From Mesorhizobium sp. B2-4-3 (GTDB taxonomy: Bacteria; Pseudomonadota; Alphaproteobacteria; Rhizobiales; Rhizobiaceae): a DNA stretch of 64,000 nt. Where the stretch lies: assembly GCF_006442815.1 (NCBI RefSeq), contig NZ_VFVL01000017.1:58755-122754 (forward strand). Direction: 5' to 3'. Below the pieces are notes generated by a model. It had not been told where the DNA came from and did no database searches. It saw nothing but the letters and a program-made list of their open reading frames with translations. The translations under genes were made by a program, and so were the position numbers. This document shows, one piece after another, positions 44,653 through 53,197 of this stretch (position 1 is the stretch's first letter; the number at the start of each line of letters is the position of its first letter).

Positions 44653-45789
44653 ATGCTGTTCTGGGTCATAGCCGCAATCCTCACGCTGGGCGCCAGCCTG
44701 GCGGTGCTGTTGCCGCTCACTGGCGGCATGAAGGGCGCCTCGCCGGCCGGCGATCACGATCTCGAAGTCTATCGCGACCAGCTTTCCGAGCTCGACCGCG
44801 ACATGGCGCGCGGCCTGATCCAGCCGGGCGAGGCCGAGGAGGCGCGTGCCGAGATCGGCCGGCGCATCCTGCGTCTGGGCGCGGCTGCAGAGCCCGGCGC
44901 TGCAACGCCCAGGCCCGCGCGCGGCGCCAGATGGGTCGCCAGCGTGGCCGTGCTTGCGGTTCCCCTGTTGAGCTGGGGGCTCTACGGCATGCTCGGCTCT
45001 CCCGATCTGCCCTCGCAGCCGCTGGCCGAACGTCTGGCCAAGAACCCGGCCGATGCCTCGGTCGACGAGCTGGTCGCCCGCGCCGAAGCCCATCTCGCCG
45101 CCAATCCGTCGGACGGCAAGGGCTGGGACGTGCTGGCGCCGATCTATCTTCGGCTGCAGCGCTTTCCCGACGCCGTGACCGCCTATCACAACGCCATCCG
45201 CCTCGACGGCGACAGCGCCGTGCGCCAGTCGGGTCTCGGCGAGGCGATCGCCAGCGCCGCCGGTGGCATCGTTTCGGCCGACGCCCAAAGCGCCTTCGAG
45301 GCTGCCCTGAAGCTCGATCCGGCCAACGCCAAGGCGAATTTCTACCTTGCGGTGGGCCTCGCCCAGGAAGGCAGGAAGCCCGAGGCAGTTGCTGCCTGGC
45401 AAAAGATGCTCGGCCAGCTGGCGCCGGATTCGCCCTGGCGCAGCGCCGTTCAGCAGGCGCTTGCCGAGGTGGGTGAGCCCGCGGTCGCCGAGGCCGCGCC
45501 GGTAAACGGGCCGGATGCGCAGCAGGTGGAAGCTGCCCAGCAGATGTCGCCGCAGGATCGGCAGGCGATGATCGAGACCATGGTCGCCGGGTTGGACGAC
45601 AAATTGAAGCAGAATCCCCGCGACGAGGAAGGATGGATGCGGCTCATCCGTTCCTATGTCGTGCTCGGCAAGGCCGACCAGGCGCGCAATGCGCTCGGCC
45701 GCGCTGTCGCCGCCTTTGGGGCGGACAGTGAACAAGCCAGGAAATTCACCGCCTTCGCCGCCTCGCTCGGCGTGACGGCGACGGAGTAA
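44653..45789 (+). CDS. ccmI: Cytochrome c biogenesis protein CcmI (CycH)
   Basis: 378 residues. N-terminal helix ([20 protein letters not shown]), cytoplasmic loop with a leucine-rich coil ([19 protein letters not shown]), a second helix ([19 protein letters not shown]) and a periplasmic TPR domain ([40 protein letters not shown]). CcmI presents apocytochrome c to CcmFH for heme ligation. First gene of the ccmI-E-F-H operon; rhizobia call it cycH. ATG 44653 is chosen because the hydrophobic helix starts there. Confidence 0.95.
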   Translation: MLFWVIAAILTLGASLAVLLPLTGGMKGASPAGDHDLEVYRDQLSELDRDMARGLIQPGEAEEARAEIGRRILRLGAAAEPGAATPRPARGARWVASVAVLAVPLLSWGLYGMLGSPDLPSQPLAERLAKNPADASVDELVARAEAHLAANPSDGKGWDVLAPIYLRLQRFPDAVTAYHNAIRLDGDSAVRQSGLGEAIASAAGGIVSADAQSAFEAALKLDPANAKANFYLAVGLAQEGRKPEAVAAWQKMLGQLAPDSPWRSAVQQALAEVGEPAVAEAAPVNGPDAQQVEAAQQMSPQDRQAMIETMVAGLDDKLKQNPRDEEGWMRLIRSYVVLGKADQARNALGRAVAAFGADSEQARKFTAFAASLGVTATE

Positions 45790-45793
45790 GGCA

Positions 45794-46234
45794 ATGACGC
45801 GCAAGCAGAAGCGATTGTCGGTGATCGTGGCGGGGCTGGCTTTCCTCGGAGCCGCTGCCGGCCTGACCTTCTATGCGCTTGGACAGAAGGCCTCCTATTT
45901 CTACATGCCGGCCGACCTGGCCACCGCGAGCGTGCCGCCCGGGCAGCGCATCCGGCTCGGCGGTCTCGTCGAGAAGGGCACCATCGTGCGCGGCCAGGGC
46001 GCCACCGTCGCCTTCTCGGTCACCGACAAGCAGAAATCGGTCAAGGTCACCTATACCGGCATCCTGCCCGACCTGTTCCGCGAGGATCAGGGCGTCATCA
46101 CCGAGGGCGCTTTCGGCCCGGACGGGGTGTTCGTCGCCGACAGCGTCCTGGCCAAGCATGACGAGCGTTACATGCCCAAGGAAGTCGCCGACGGCCTGAA
46201 GGCCAAGGGTGTCTGGCAGGAAAGCACAAATTGA
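45794..46234 (+). CDS. ccmE: Heme chaperone CcmE (CycJ)
   Basis: 146 residues. An N-terminal signal anchor ([20 protein letters not shown]) places the beta-barrel domain in the periplasm: [40 protein letters not shown] and the heme-binding [13 protein letters not shown] with covalent His122 and Tyr126. It receives heme from CcmC/D and hands it to CcmF. Starts four bases after the ccmI stop. Confidence 0.96.
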   Translation: MTRKQKRLSVIVAGLAFLGAAAGLTFYALGQKASYFYMPADLATASVPPGQRIRLGGLVEKGTIVRGQGATVAFSVTDKQKSVKVTYTGILPDLFREDQGVITEGAFGPDGVFVADSVLAKHDERYMPKEVADGLKAKGVWQESTN

Positions 46235-46237
46235 TGA

Positions 46238-46282
46238 GCAGGTTCCGCAAAAGTGCCATGCGGTTTTGCGATCAGAACCTGC
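46238..46282 (+). repeat. Hairpin repeat, copy 7, inside the ccm operon
   Basis: Outer arms GCAGGTTC (46238-46245) and GAACCTGC (46275-46282), inner arms CGC/GCG around the core AAAAGTGCCATGCGGTTTT (46249-46267). It fills the 65-base gap between ccmE and ccmF. Confidence 0.88.
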
Positions 46283-46299
46283 GAGAGAACAGGTAACCA

Positions 46300-48285
46300 A
46301 TGGTTGAGACCGGACATTTCGCGCTCGTGCTGGCCTTCGCGCTGTCGCTGGTGCAGATGCTGGTGCCGCTCGTCGGCGCCCGCACCGGCAATCAGCGCCT
46401 GATGGCGGTCGGCGGTCCGGTCACGGTCACCGGCTTCGCGTTGACCGCGCTGTCCTTCGCCGCCCTTGCCAGCGCCTATGCCGGCTCCGACTTCTCGGTG
46501 GCGAGCGTGTGGGAGAACTCCCATTCGCTGCAGCCGATGATCTACAAGATCACCGGCACCTGGGGGAACCACGAAGGCTCGATGCTGCTGTGGGTGCTGA
46601 TCCTGACCTTCTTCGGGGCGCTTGTCGCTGTCTTCGGCAACAATCTGCCGTCGACACTCAAGGCCAATGTGCTGGCCGTGCAGGGCATGATCGGCGCCGC
46701 CTTCTTCCTGTTCATCCTGGCGACATCCAACCCCTTCGTCCGCCTCAACCCGGCGCCGATCGAGGGCCGCGACCTCAATCCGATCCTGCAGGATCTCGGC
46801 CTCGCGATCCACCCGCCGATGCTCTATCTCGGCTATGTCGGCTTCTCGATCTGTTTCTCCTTCTCGGTCGCGGCGCTGATCGAGGGGCGCATCGACGCCT
46901 CCTGGGCACGCTGGGTGCGGCCGTGGACGCTGGTCGCCTGGATGTTCCTCACCGGCGGCATCGCCATGGGTTCCTACTGGGCCTATTACGAGCTCGGCTG
47001 GGGCGGCTTCTGGTTCTGGGATCCGGTCGAGAACGCCTCCTTCATGCCCTGGCTCGCCGGCACTGCGCTGCTCCATTCGGCCATCGTCATGGAGAAGCGT
47101 TCGGCGCTGAAGATCTGGACGCTGCTGCTCGCCATCCTGACCTTCTCGCTGTCGCTGCTCGGCACTTTCCTGGTGCGTTCCGGCGTGCTGACCTCGGTGC
47201 ACGCCTTCGCCACCGATCCGGCGCGCGGCGTCTTCATCCTCTGCATCCTGACGCTGTTCATCGGCGGCTCGCTGGCGCTGTTTGCGCTGCGCGCCTCGCG
47301 GCTGACGGCGGGCGGCCTGTTCCATCCGATCTCGCGCGAGGGTGCGCTGGTGCTGAACAACCTCTTTCTCACCACCGCCACGGCGACGGTGCTGGTCGGC
47401 ACGCTCTACCCGCTGGCGCTGGAGGCGCTCACCGGCGGCAAGATCTCCGTCGGCGCGCCGTTCTTCGACCTGACCTTCGGCCCGCTGATGCTGCCGCTGC
47501 TCGCGATCGTGCCGTTCGGCCCATTGCTCGCCTGGAAGCGCGGTGACGTCATTGCCGCTTCGCAGCGGCTGATGGCGGCCTTCGCCGTGGCAATCGCCGC
47601 GATGCTGGTCACCGGCCTGTTCATCGACGGCGCCTCGGTGTTCGCGGCACTCGGCGTCGGCCTCGCGGTCTGGCTGGTCGTCGGCGCGCTGACCGACCTT
47701 GCCGTCAAATCCGGTTTCGGCTCGGTGGCGCCGGCCATCATGCTGCGCCGCTTCGCCGGCCTGCCGCGCTCCGTCTTCGGCACGGCGCTTGCCCATCTCG
47801 GCCTCGGGCTGACCTTGCTCGGCATCGTCGGCACGCTCTGCTTCGGCACGGAGAAAATACTCTCCATGCATCCCGGCGAGACGGTGGATCTCTCCGGCCA
47901 CACGCTGCGCTTCGAAGGGCTGTCCCCGCGGAAAGGTCCGAATTTCACCGAGGATCGCGGCCGCTTCCTGTTGATGGGCGCCGACGGCAACGCCGATGGC
48001 GCGATCACCTCGGCAAAGCGCTTCTATCCGGTGCGCCAGACGGTGACGACCGAGTCCGGCATCAGGACGATTGGGTTGAGCCAGCTTTATCTGTCGCTGG
48101 GCGACGAGAACAATGACGGCTCCGTCGTCGTGCGCCTCTGGTGGAAGCCGCTGGTGACGCTGATCTGGGGCGGCGGGCTGGTGATGATGGCGGGCGCCGC
48201 CATGTCGCTGCTCGACCGCCGCCTGCGCGTCGGCGCGCCGGCCAAGCGGCGCAAGCCGGCCGCGGCCCTGGCGACCCCGACATGA
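46300..48285 (+). CDS. ccmF: Heme lyase CcmF (CycK)
   Basis: 661-residue integral membrane protein with about 14-15 hydrophobic helices. The periplasmic tryptophan-rich WWD signature is [19 protein letters not shown] near residue 233, and several conserved histidines ([19 protein letters not shown]-like positions) bind heme. With CcmI and CcmH it attaches heme to CXXCH motifs. Expected length. The last four bases overlap the ccmH start (ATGA). Confidence 0.96.
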   Translation: MVETGHFALVLAFALSLVQMLVPLVGARTGNQRLMAVGGPVTVTGFALTALSFAALASAYAGSDFSVASVWENSHSLQPMIYKITGTWGNHEGSMLLWVLILTFFGALVAVFGNNLPSTLKANVLAVQGMIGAAFFLFILATSNPFVRLNPAPIEGRDLNPILQDLGLAIHPPMLYLGYVGFSICFSFSVAALIEGRIDASWARWVRPWTLVAWMFLTGGIAMGSYWAYYELGWGGFWFWDPVENASFMPWLAGTALLHSAIVMEKRSALKIWTLLLAILTFSLSLLGTFLVRSGVLTSVHAFATDPARGVFILCILTLFIGGSLALFALRASRLTAGGLFHPISREGALVLNNLFLTTATATVLVGTLYPLALEALTGGKISVGAPFFDLTFGPLMLPLLAIVPFGPLLAWKRGDVIAASQRLMAAFAVAIAAMLVTGLFIDGASVFAALGVGLAVWLVVGALTDLAVKSGFGSVAPAIMLRRFAGLPRSVFGTALAHLGLGLTLLGIVGTLCFGTEKILSMHPGETVDLSGHTLRFEGLSPRKGPNFTEDRGRFLLMGADGNADGAITSAKRFYPVRQTVTTESGIRTIGLSQLYLSLGDENNDGSVVVRLWWKPLVTLIWGGGLVMMAGAAMSLLDRRLRVGAPAKRRKPAAALATPT

Positions 48286-48746
48286 AAGCGAGGTTTTCTC
48301 TCGTTTCGCTGGTCCTGCTGCTGGCGCTGTTTTTCGCCGGTGTGGCCCAGGCGGTGAAACCGGATGAAGTACTGCAGGATCCGGCCTTGGAGGCGAGGGC
48401 GCGCGCGCTGTCCGAAGGCCTGCGCTGCATGGTCTGCCAGAACCAGTCGATCGACGAATCCGACGCCGATCTTGCCCGCGACCTGCGCGTCCTCGTGCGC
48501 CAGCGCCTCGTCGCCGGCGACACCGACCAGCAGGTGATGGACTATATCGTCTCGCGCTATGGCGAGTTCGTGCTGCTCAAGCCGCGCTTCAGCCTGCGCA
48601 CCGCGCTTTTGTGGGGTACGCCGGTGCTTCTGCTTCTGGCCGGCGGCCTGTTCATTGTACTCAACGCCCGCTCGCGCCGCCCGGCGTCGGGTAGCACCCT
48701 GAGCGCCGAGGAACAGGCGGCGCTGGACAAGATGCTAAGCGAATAA
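48282..48746 (+). CDS. ccmH: Cytochrome c biogenesis thiol protein CcmH (CycL)
   Basis: 154 residues. Signal peptide ([20 protein letters not shown]), then the redox pair [20 protein letters not shown] with Cys49 and Cys52, and a C-terminal membrane helix ([20 protein letters not shown]). It reduces apocytochrome c disulfides for heme ligation. It is the short CcmH form without the TPR part, because that function is in CcmI here. Last gene of the operon. Confidence 0.96.
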   Translation: MKARFSLVSLVLLLALFFAGVAQAVKPDEVLQDPALEARARALSEGLRCMVCQNQSIDESDADLARDLRVLVRQRLVAGDTDQQVMDYIVSRYGEFVLLKPRFSLRTALLWGTPVLLLLAGGLFIVLNARSRRPASGSTLSAEEQAALDKMLSE

Positions 48747-49153
48747 CATGAATTGCGGGCCTCGGAGGTTGGCCGAGACCCCCTGTGTCGTCGTCATCCA
48801 CGGGCGAAGCAAGGAGCGAAGCGACGCGCGCAGACCCGAGGATCCATTCCGTGACTTCGAGGCGTCGCGGCCGTCCAGAATTTCTACTCTGCTGCAACCC
48901 TCGCGCGAGGTAACGGCATGGATTCCAGGGTCTGCGCGACGGAGCTTCGCTCCTGCTTCGCCCTGGAATGACGAAGTCTCGGGTGCTTTCGCCAAGCCTT
49001 CGAGCCCGACATGCCTGTGGTCATCGTCGCCGATCCCCAACATTACAAAACTTTCATGTACCGGAAATGGCGCCGTAATGTGCGGCTCTCTAATCCTCTT
49101 GCCCGAGGATGCTTCGCCTGAGCGCATCCGCGTCGATAGAGGATAAGAAACCC
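48747..49153. other. 407-base spacer between ccmH and degP
   Basis: Its middle (48791-48974) is filled by a long imperfect inverted repeat, annotated separately. The remaining 179 bases before degP, including an AT-richer stretch around 49040-49080 (CATTACAAAACTTTCATG), probably hold the degP promoter; no clear -35/-10 pair was found. Open frames here follow the repeat arms and are not credible genes. Confidence 0.6.
48791..48974. repeat. 184-base long inverted repeat element
   Basis: The left arm 48791-48856 (TCGTCATCC ... GGCGAAGCAAGGAGCGAAGC ... CGCGCAGACCC) matches the reverse complement of 48910-48974 at most positions, leaving a 53-base centre. As RNA it would fold into one long hairpin. 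The arms look like those of dispersed rhizobial intergenic elements. Confidence 0.85.
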
Positions 49154-50710
49154 ATGAATAATGCCCCCAATTCATTTTCCAGCACCCGCAAGCGTCTGAT
49201 GGCGGCTGCAGCGTCCCTGGCCGTTATCGGTGCGGTCGGCGCGGGCGCGCTTGCCACCGGCACTGCCCCCGTGCTGGCCGATGCCGTGCGCGTCGAAGCC
49301 CCGCAGGTGCCGAGCTTCGCCGACGTCGTCGAGCATGTCTCGCCGGCGGTCGTCAGCGTCAAGGTGAAAGCCAAGATCCAGTCGACGGCCGACGATGGTT
49401 CCGACGATCAGGACGGTTTCGACAACCTGCCCGACAATCCGCAGCTGCGTCGCTTCTTCAAGGAATTCCGCGGCTTCGGCGACCAGGGTCAGGGTGGCCA
49501 GTTCGGCATGCGCCGCTTCGACCACCGCGACCATGGCAATGGCCAGCCGCGTCCGATCGCCCAGGGCTCGGGCTTCTTCATCTCCGAGGACGGCTATCTC
49601 GTCACCAACAACCACGTCGTCTCGGAAGGCTCGGATTTCAGCGTCGTCACCAATGACGGCAAGGAGCTCGACGCCAAGCTGATCGGCACCGATCCGCGCA
49701 CCGATCTCGCCGTGCTCAAGGTCGATGGCGGCGGCAACAAGTTCACCTATGTCGACTTCGCCGACGATTCCAAGGTCCGCATCGGTGACTGGGTGGTCGC
49801 CGTCGGCAATCCGTTCGGCCTGGGCGGCACCGTCACCGCGGGTATCGTCTCGGCACGCGGCCGTGACATCGGCGCAGGCCCTTATGACGACTTCATCCAG
49901 ATCGATGCCTCGGTCAACCGCGGCAATTCGGGCGGTCCGACCTTCAATCTCAACGGCCAGGTGATCGGTATCAACACCGCCATCTTCTCGCCGTCGGGCG
50001 GCAGCGTCGGCATTGCCTTCGACATCCCGGCCTCGACCGCCAAGCAGGTCGTCCAGGATCTGATGAAGAGCGGTTCCGTCCAGCGCGGCTGGCTCGGCGT
50101 CGAGATCCAGCCGGTCACCTCGGATATCGCCGAATCGCTCGGCCTGAAGTCGGACAAGGGCGCGCTGGTCTCGAGCGCCCAGGATTCCGGCCCGGGCAAG
50201 AAGGCAGGCATCGTCGCCGGCGACGTCATCACCCAGATCGACGGCAAGGATGTCGCTTCGCCCAAGGAGCTCGCCCGGATGATCGGTGCATTCGCGCCGG
50301 GCAAATCGGTCGACGTCACCGTCTGGCGCAATGGCAAGGACGAGACGGTCAAGGTCGATCTCGGCACGTTGCCGGCAAGCGACAAGCAGGCTTCGAACGA
50401 CGACAACAACAAGCAGTCGGCGCCCGCCGCCAAGGCCGACACGCTGGCCGATCTCGGCCTGACCGTCACCAAGGCGGAAAACGGCAAGGGCCTCGTGGTC
50501 ACCGACGTCGATCCCGACAGCGACGCGGCCGACCGCGGCATCCAGCCCGGCGACGTCATCACCTCGATCAATTCGAACGACGTGAACACCACCGACGACG
50601 TGTCCAAGGCGATGACGGATGCCGCCAAGGCCGGCCGCAAGGCCGTGCTGATGCAGATCACCCGCGACGACTCGAACCGCTTCGTCGCGCTGCCGGTCGG
50701 CAAGGGCTGA
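49154..50710 (+). CDS. degP: DegP/HtrA-type periplasmic serine protease
   Basis: 518 residues. Signal peptide (LMAAAASLAVIGAVGAGALA), then a trypsin-like domain with His in YLVTNNHVVSEG near residue 152, Asp in DPRTDLAVLKVDG near 183 and Ser in VNRGNSGGPTFNL near 259, and two PDZ domains starting RGWLGVEIQPVTSDIAESLG and LADLGLTVTKAENGKGLVVT. It degrades misfolded envelope proteins. An Asp/Gly/Arg-rich insert (GQGGQFGMRRFDHRDHGNG) lies before the catalytic His, in the LA-loop position. ATG 49154 is chosen; a longer frame lacks a signal-like N terminus. A two-component pair follows after two hairpins. Confidence 0.95.
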   Translation: MNNAPNSFSSTRKRLMAAAASLAVIGAVGAGALATGTAPVLADAVRVEAPQVPSFADVVEHVSPAVVSVKVKAKIQSTADDGSDDQDGFDNLPDNPQLRRFFKEFRGFGDQGQGGQFGMRRFDHRDHGNGQPRPIAQGSGFFISEDGYLVTNNHVVSEGSDFSVVTNDGKELDAKLIGTDPRTDLAVLKVDGGGNKFTYVDFADDSKVRIGDWVVAVGNPFGLGGTVTAGIVSARGRDIGAGPYDDFIQIDASVNRGNSGGPTFNLNGQVIGINTAIFSPSGGSVGIAFDIPASTAKQVVQDLMKSGSVQRGWLGVEIQPVTSDIAESLGLKSDKGALVSSAQDSGPGKKAGIVAGDVITQIDGKDVASPKELARMIGAFAPGKSVDVTVWRNGKDETVKVDLGTLPASDKQASNDDNNKQSAPAAKADTLADLGLTVTKAENGKGLVVTDVDPDSDAADRGIQPGDVITSINSNDVNTTDDVSKAMTDAAKAGRKAVLMQITRDDSNRFVALPVGKG

Positions 50711-50725
50711 TCTTCAACTTTCGAC

Positions 50726-50771
50726 TTTTCCCTGCGGCGGTATCAACACCCCCGAGCCGCCGCCGGGAAAA
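50726..50771 (+). other. Strong hairpin after degP
   Basis: TTTTCCCTGCGGCGG (50726-50740) pairs with CCGCCGCCGGGAAAA (50757-50771) with one mismatch across a 16-base loop. There is no T-run after it, so it is more likely an mRNA 3'-end stabiliser or part of a two-hairpin terminator. Confidence 0.55.
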
Positions 50772-50814
50772 CATGGGGCCGAGCACGTAAGTCAGTCACC
50801 GTGTTTCGCTCCTG

Positions 50815-50850
50815 GCGGCAGCGGGTTTCCCATCACCCGCTGCCGCTTAT
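50815..50850 (+). terminator. Candidate terminator hairpin of degP
   Basis: A perfect 12-bp stem, GCGGCAGCGGGT (50815-50826) and ACCCGCTGCCGC (50835-50846), with an 8-base loop, followed by TTAT only. The weak T-run keeps confidence moderate. Confidence 0.55.
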
Positions 50851-50851
50851 C

Positions 50852-50896
50852 GCATGTCACCCAAAAGTGGGCACCGGTTTTGGGATCACGACATGC
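50852..50896 (+). repeat. Hairpin repeat, copy 8
   Basis: Outer arms GCATGTC and GACATGC, inner arms CCC/GGG, core AAAAGTGGGCACCGGTTTT at 50863-50881; 45 bases in all. Confidence 0.88.
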
Positions 50897-50906
50897 GGAA
50901 CGAAAT

Positions 50907-50951
50907 GCATGTCGCCCAAAAGCGGTTGCCGGTTTTGGGAAGAAGACATGC
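50907..50951 (+). repeat. Hairpin repeat, copy 9 (tandem with copy 8)
   Basis: Outer arms GCATGTC and GACATGC, inner arms CCC/GGG, core AAAAGCGGTTGCCGGTTTT at 50918-50936; starts 55 bases after copy 8. Confidence 0.88.
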
Positions 50952-51021
50952 GACTAATGAAGACAAGGCATGAAGAATGACTGCCTCTCAAACTTCCGGT
51001 GAAATCGCGTATAACGGCTCC

Positions 51022-51696
51022 ATGAAGATTCTCGTCATGGAAGACGATCGCGAGGCAGCGGATTATTTGCAGAAAGCCTTCGCCGAGGCGGGCCACACCG
51101 CCCATGTCGCCGGCGACGGCGAGACCGGCTTCGCGCTCGCCGATGCCGGCGACTATGACGTGATGGTGGTCGACCGCCTGATGCCGCGCCGTGACGGCCT
51201 GTCGGTGATCGCCGCGCTTCGCTCGCGCGGCAACACCACGCCGGTGCTGATCCTTTCGGCGCTGGGCGAGGTCGACGACCGCGTCACGGGCTTGCGTGCC
51301 GGCGGCGACGATTATCTCACCAAGCCCTATGCCTTTTCCGAATTGCTCGCCCGCGTCGAGGTTCTGAACCGCCGCGCCAGCGCGCGCGAGTCCGAGACCG
51401 TCTACCGTGTCGGCGATCTCGAGCTCGACCGGCTGTCGCATTCGGTCAAGCGCGCCGGCCGCGAGATCACGCTGCAGCCGCGCGAGTTCCGCCTGCTCGA
51501 ATATCTGATGCGCCATGCCGGCCAGGTGGTGACGCGCACCATGCTTCTGGAAAATGTCTGGGACTATCATTTCGATCCGCAGACCAACGTCATCGACGTC
51601 CACGTCTCGCGCCTGCGCGGCAAGATCGAAAAAGGCTTCGACAAGCCGATCCTGCACACGATCCGCGGCGCCGGCTACATGCTGAAGGGCAGCTAG
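51022..51696 (+). CDS. OmpR-family response regulator of the degP-linked two-component system
   Basis: 224 residues. Receiver with MEDD at the start, Asp51 in VMVVDRLMPRRDGLSV and Lys in GDDYLTKPYAFSELLARV; output winged helix with LQPREFRLLEYLMRHAGQVV and NVIDVHVSRLRGKIEKGFDK. ATG 51022 gives the canonical MKILVMEDD start; an ATG at 50977 with a GAAGA site would add 15 residues. The kinase follows after seven bases. The family is of the CopR/QseB/TctD kind; the signal is unknown. Confidence 0.9.
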   Translation: MKILVMEDDREAADYLQKAFAEAGHTAHVAGDGETGFALADAGDYDVMVVDRLMPRRDGLSVIAALRSRGNTTPVLILSALGEVDDRVTGLRAGGDDYLTKPYAFSELLARVEVLNRRASARESETVYRVGDLELDRLSHSVKRAGREITLQPREFRLLEYLMRHAGQVVTRTMLLENVWDYHFDPQTNVIDVHVSRLRGKIEKGFDKPILHTIRGAGYMLKGS

Positions 51697-51703
51697 GGAG
51701 CAA

Positions 51704-53185
51704 ATGGCTCTTTCCCTGCCGGCCATCATGAAGACGACGGCGGCCCGGCTTTCGGCGCTTTATCTTCTGCTTTTCGCGCTCTGCGCCGTGCTGCTCGTCT
51801 TCTACATGACGTCGCTGTCGGCGCGCATGCTGACCGCGCAGACGCAGGAGACCATCAACGACGAGGTGCTGGGCCTGGCCCGCGCCTATCAGCGCGGCGG
51901 CCTGCCGGTGCTGGTGCGCGTCGTCGAGGCCCGCTCGCGCCAGCCCGGCGCCAATCTTTACCTGATCGCCGACGCCAATGGCCAGATCCTGACCGGCAAT
52001 GTGCAGAGCCTGGAGCCGGGGGTCATAGAGACCGAGGGCTGGACGACCGAACCGTTTTCCTACCAGCGCTTCGGCGAGGGCGAGCTCGATCGGCTGCGCA
52101 GTGGCGGTTCGGACCAGTCCACGCCTCCAGCCAACGAGGGCAGCAACAGTCCCCAGTCCACGGGGCAAAAGGGCCACAACGCCATCGCGCTGGTGCTGAG
52201 GCTGCCCAACCAGATGATCATGCTGGTCGGCCGCGACCTCGGCGAGCCCGAGCGCTTCCGCGCCGTCATCAGCCGCGCGCTGACCCTGGCGCTCGGTATG
52301 ATGGGTCTTGGCGGCATCCTGATCTGGTTCTTTGTCGGGCGCGCCGCGCTCAAGCGCATCGACAGCGTCTCGGACGCCAGCCGCCGCATCATGGGCGGCG
52401 ATTTGTCCGGACGGCTGCCGGTCACCGGCGCCGGCGACGAATTCGACCGCCTGTCGGAAAACCTCAATTCCATGCTGGCCAGGATCGCCATGCTGAACGA
52501 GGGGCTGAAGCAGGTCTCCGACAACATCGCCCATGATCTGAAGACGCCGCTGACCAGGCTGCGCAACCGCGCCGAGGCGACGCTCGCCGGCAGGCACAAG
52601 ACGCAGGATTACCGTCAGGCGCTGGAAGGCACGATCGCGGAGTCCGATCAGCTCATCAAGACATTCAACGCCATCCTGATGATCTCGCGCCTGGAGGCTG
52701 GCTATTCCTCGGAACAGACCGGTCCCGTCGATCTCGCCGCGACGGTGAGCGACGTCGTCGAGCTCTACGAGCCGGTGGCGGAAGAGGCGGGCGTCGCGCT
52801 GGAAGCGACCGTGTCCGAGGCCTTTACGATCAACGGCAACCGCGAGCTGATCGGCCAGGCGCTGTCCAACATCGTCGACAACGCCATCAAATACTCGACC
52901 GACGCAGCCGAGACGCCGAAAGTGCGGGTGGTGCTGAAGCGCATCGGCAACGAGATCAAGCTTGCCGTCACCGACAATGGCCACGGCATTCCAGATGATG
53001 CCGATCGCGCCCGCGCCACCGAGCGCTTCGTGCGCCTGGAAAAGAGCCGCTCGCAGCCGGGCTCGGGTCTCGGTCTCAGCCTCGCCAAGGCAATCATGAC
53101 TTTCCACAACGGAAGGCTTGATCTTTTACCCGCCAATCCCGGATTGTCCGTGGTCATGAGTTTCCCGTTGCGGGAGACGCATTGA
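51704..53185 (+). CDS. Sensor histidine kinase partner
   Basis: 493 residues. Transmembrane helix LSALYLLLFALCAVLLVFYM, a periplasmic region of about 145 residues with a Ser/Gly/Gln-rich stretch, a second helix (LTLALGMMGLGGILIWFFVG), HAMP (RIMGGDLSGRLPVTGAGDE), HisKA with His near 276 in NIAHDLKTPLTRLRNRAEA and a HATPase with NIVDNAIKYSTDAA, TDNGHGIPDD and PGSGLGLSLAKAI. GGGAG lies before the ATG. With the regulator just upstream and degP before it, envelope stress sensing is a reasonable but unproven idea. glnE starts 12 bases after. Confidence 0.92.
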   Translation: MALSLPAIMKTTAARLSALYLLLFALCAVLLVFYMTSLSARMLTAQTQETINDEVLGLARAYQRGGLPVLVRVVEARSRQPGANLYLIADANGQILTGNVQSLEPGVIETEGWTTEPFSYQRFGEGELDRLRSGGSDQSTPPANEGSNSPQSTGQKGHNAIALVLRLPNQMIMLVGRDLGEPERFRAVISRALTLALGMMGLGGILIWFFVGRAALKRIDSVSDASRRIMGGDLSGRLPVTGAGDEFDRLSENLNSMLARIAMLNEGLKQVSDNIAHDLKTPLTRLRNRAEATLAGRHKTQDYRQALEGTIAESDQLIKTFNAILMISRLEAGYSSEQTGPVDLAATVSDVVELYEPVAEEAGVALEATVSEAFTINGNRELIGQALSNIVDNAIKYSTDAAETPKVRVVLKRIGNEIKLAVTDNGHGIPDDADRARATERFVRLEKSRSQPGSGLGLSLAKAIMTFHNGRLDLLPANPGLSVVMSFPLRETH

Positions 53186-53197
53186 CGGCGCGGATAA

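Larger units (their letters stand above)
50711..51021. other. 311-base spacer between degP and the response regulator gene
   Basis: Holds, in order, two hairpins (50726-50771 and 50815-50846) and two tandem copies of the 45-base hairpin repeat (50852-50896 and 50907-50951). About 70 bases remain before the regulator start at 51022. No gene seen. Confidence 0.7.

Noticed and set aside
46168..47901. Long minus-strand frame across ccmF
   Set aside because: Antisense to ccmF, no domain; charged low-complexity translation typical of GC-rich shadows.
48748..49146. Open frames on both strands between ccmH and degP
   Set aside because: They arise from the long inverted repeat; both translations mirror the repeat arms and have no domain.
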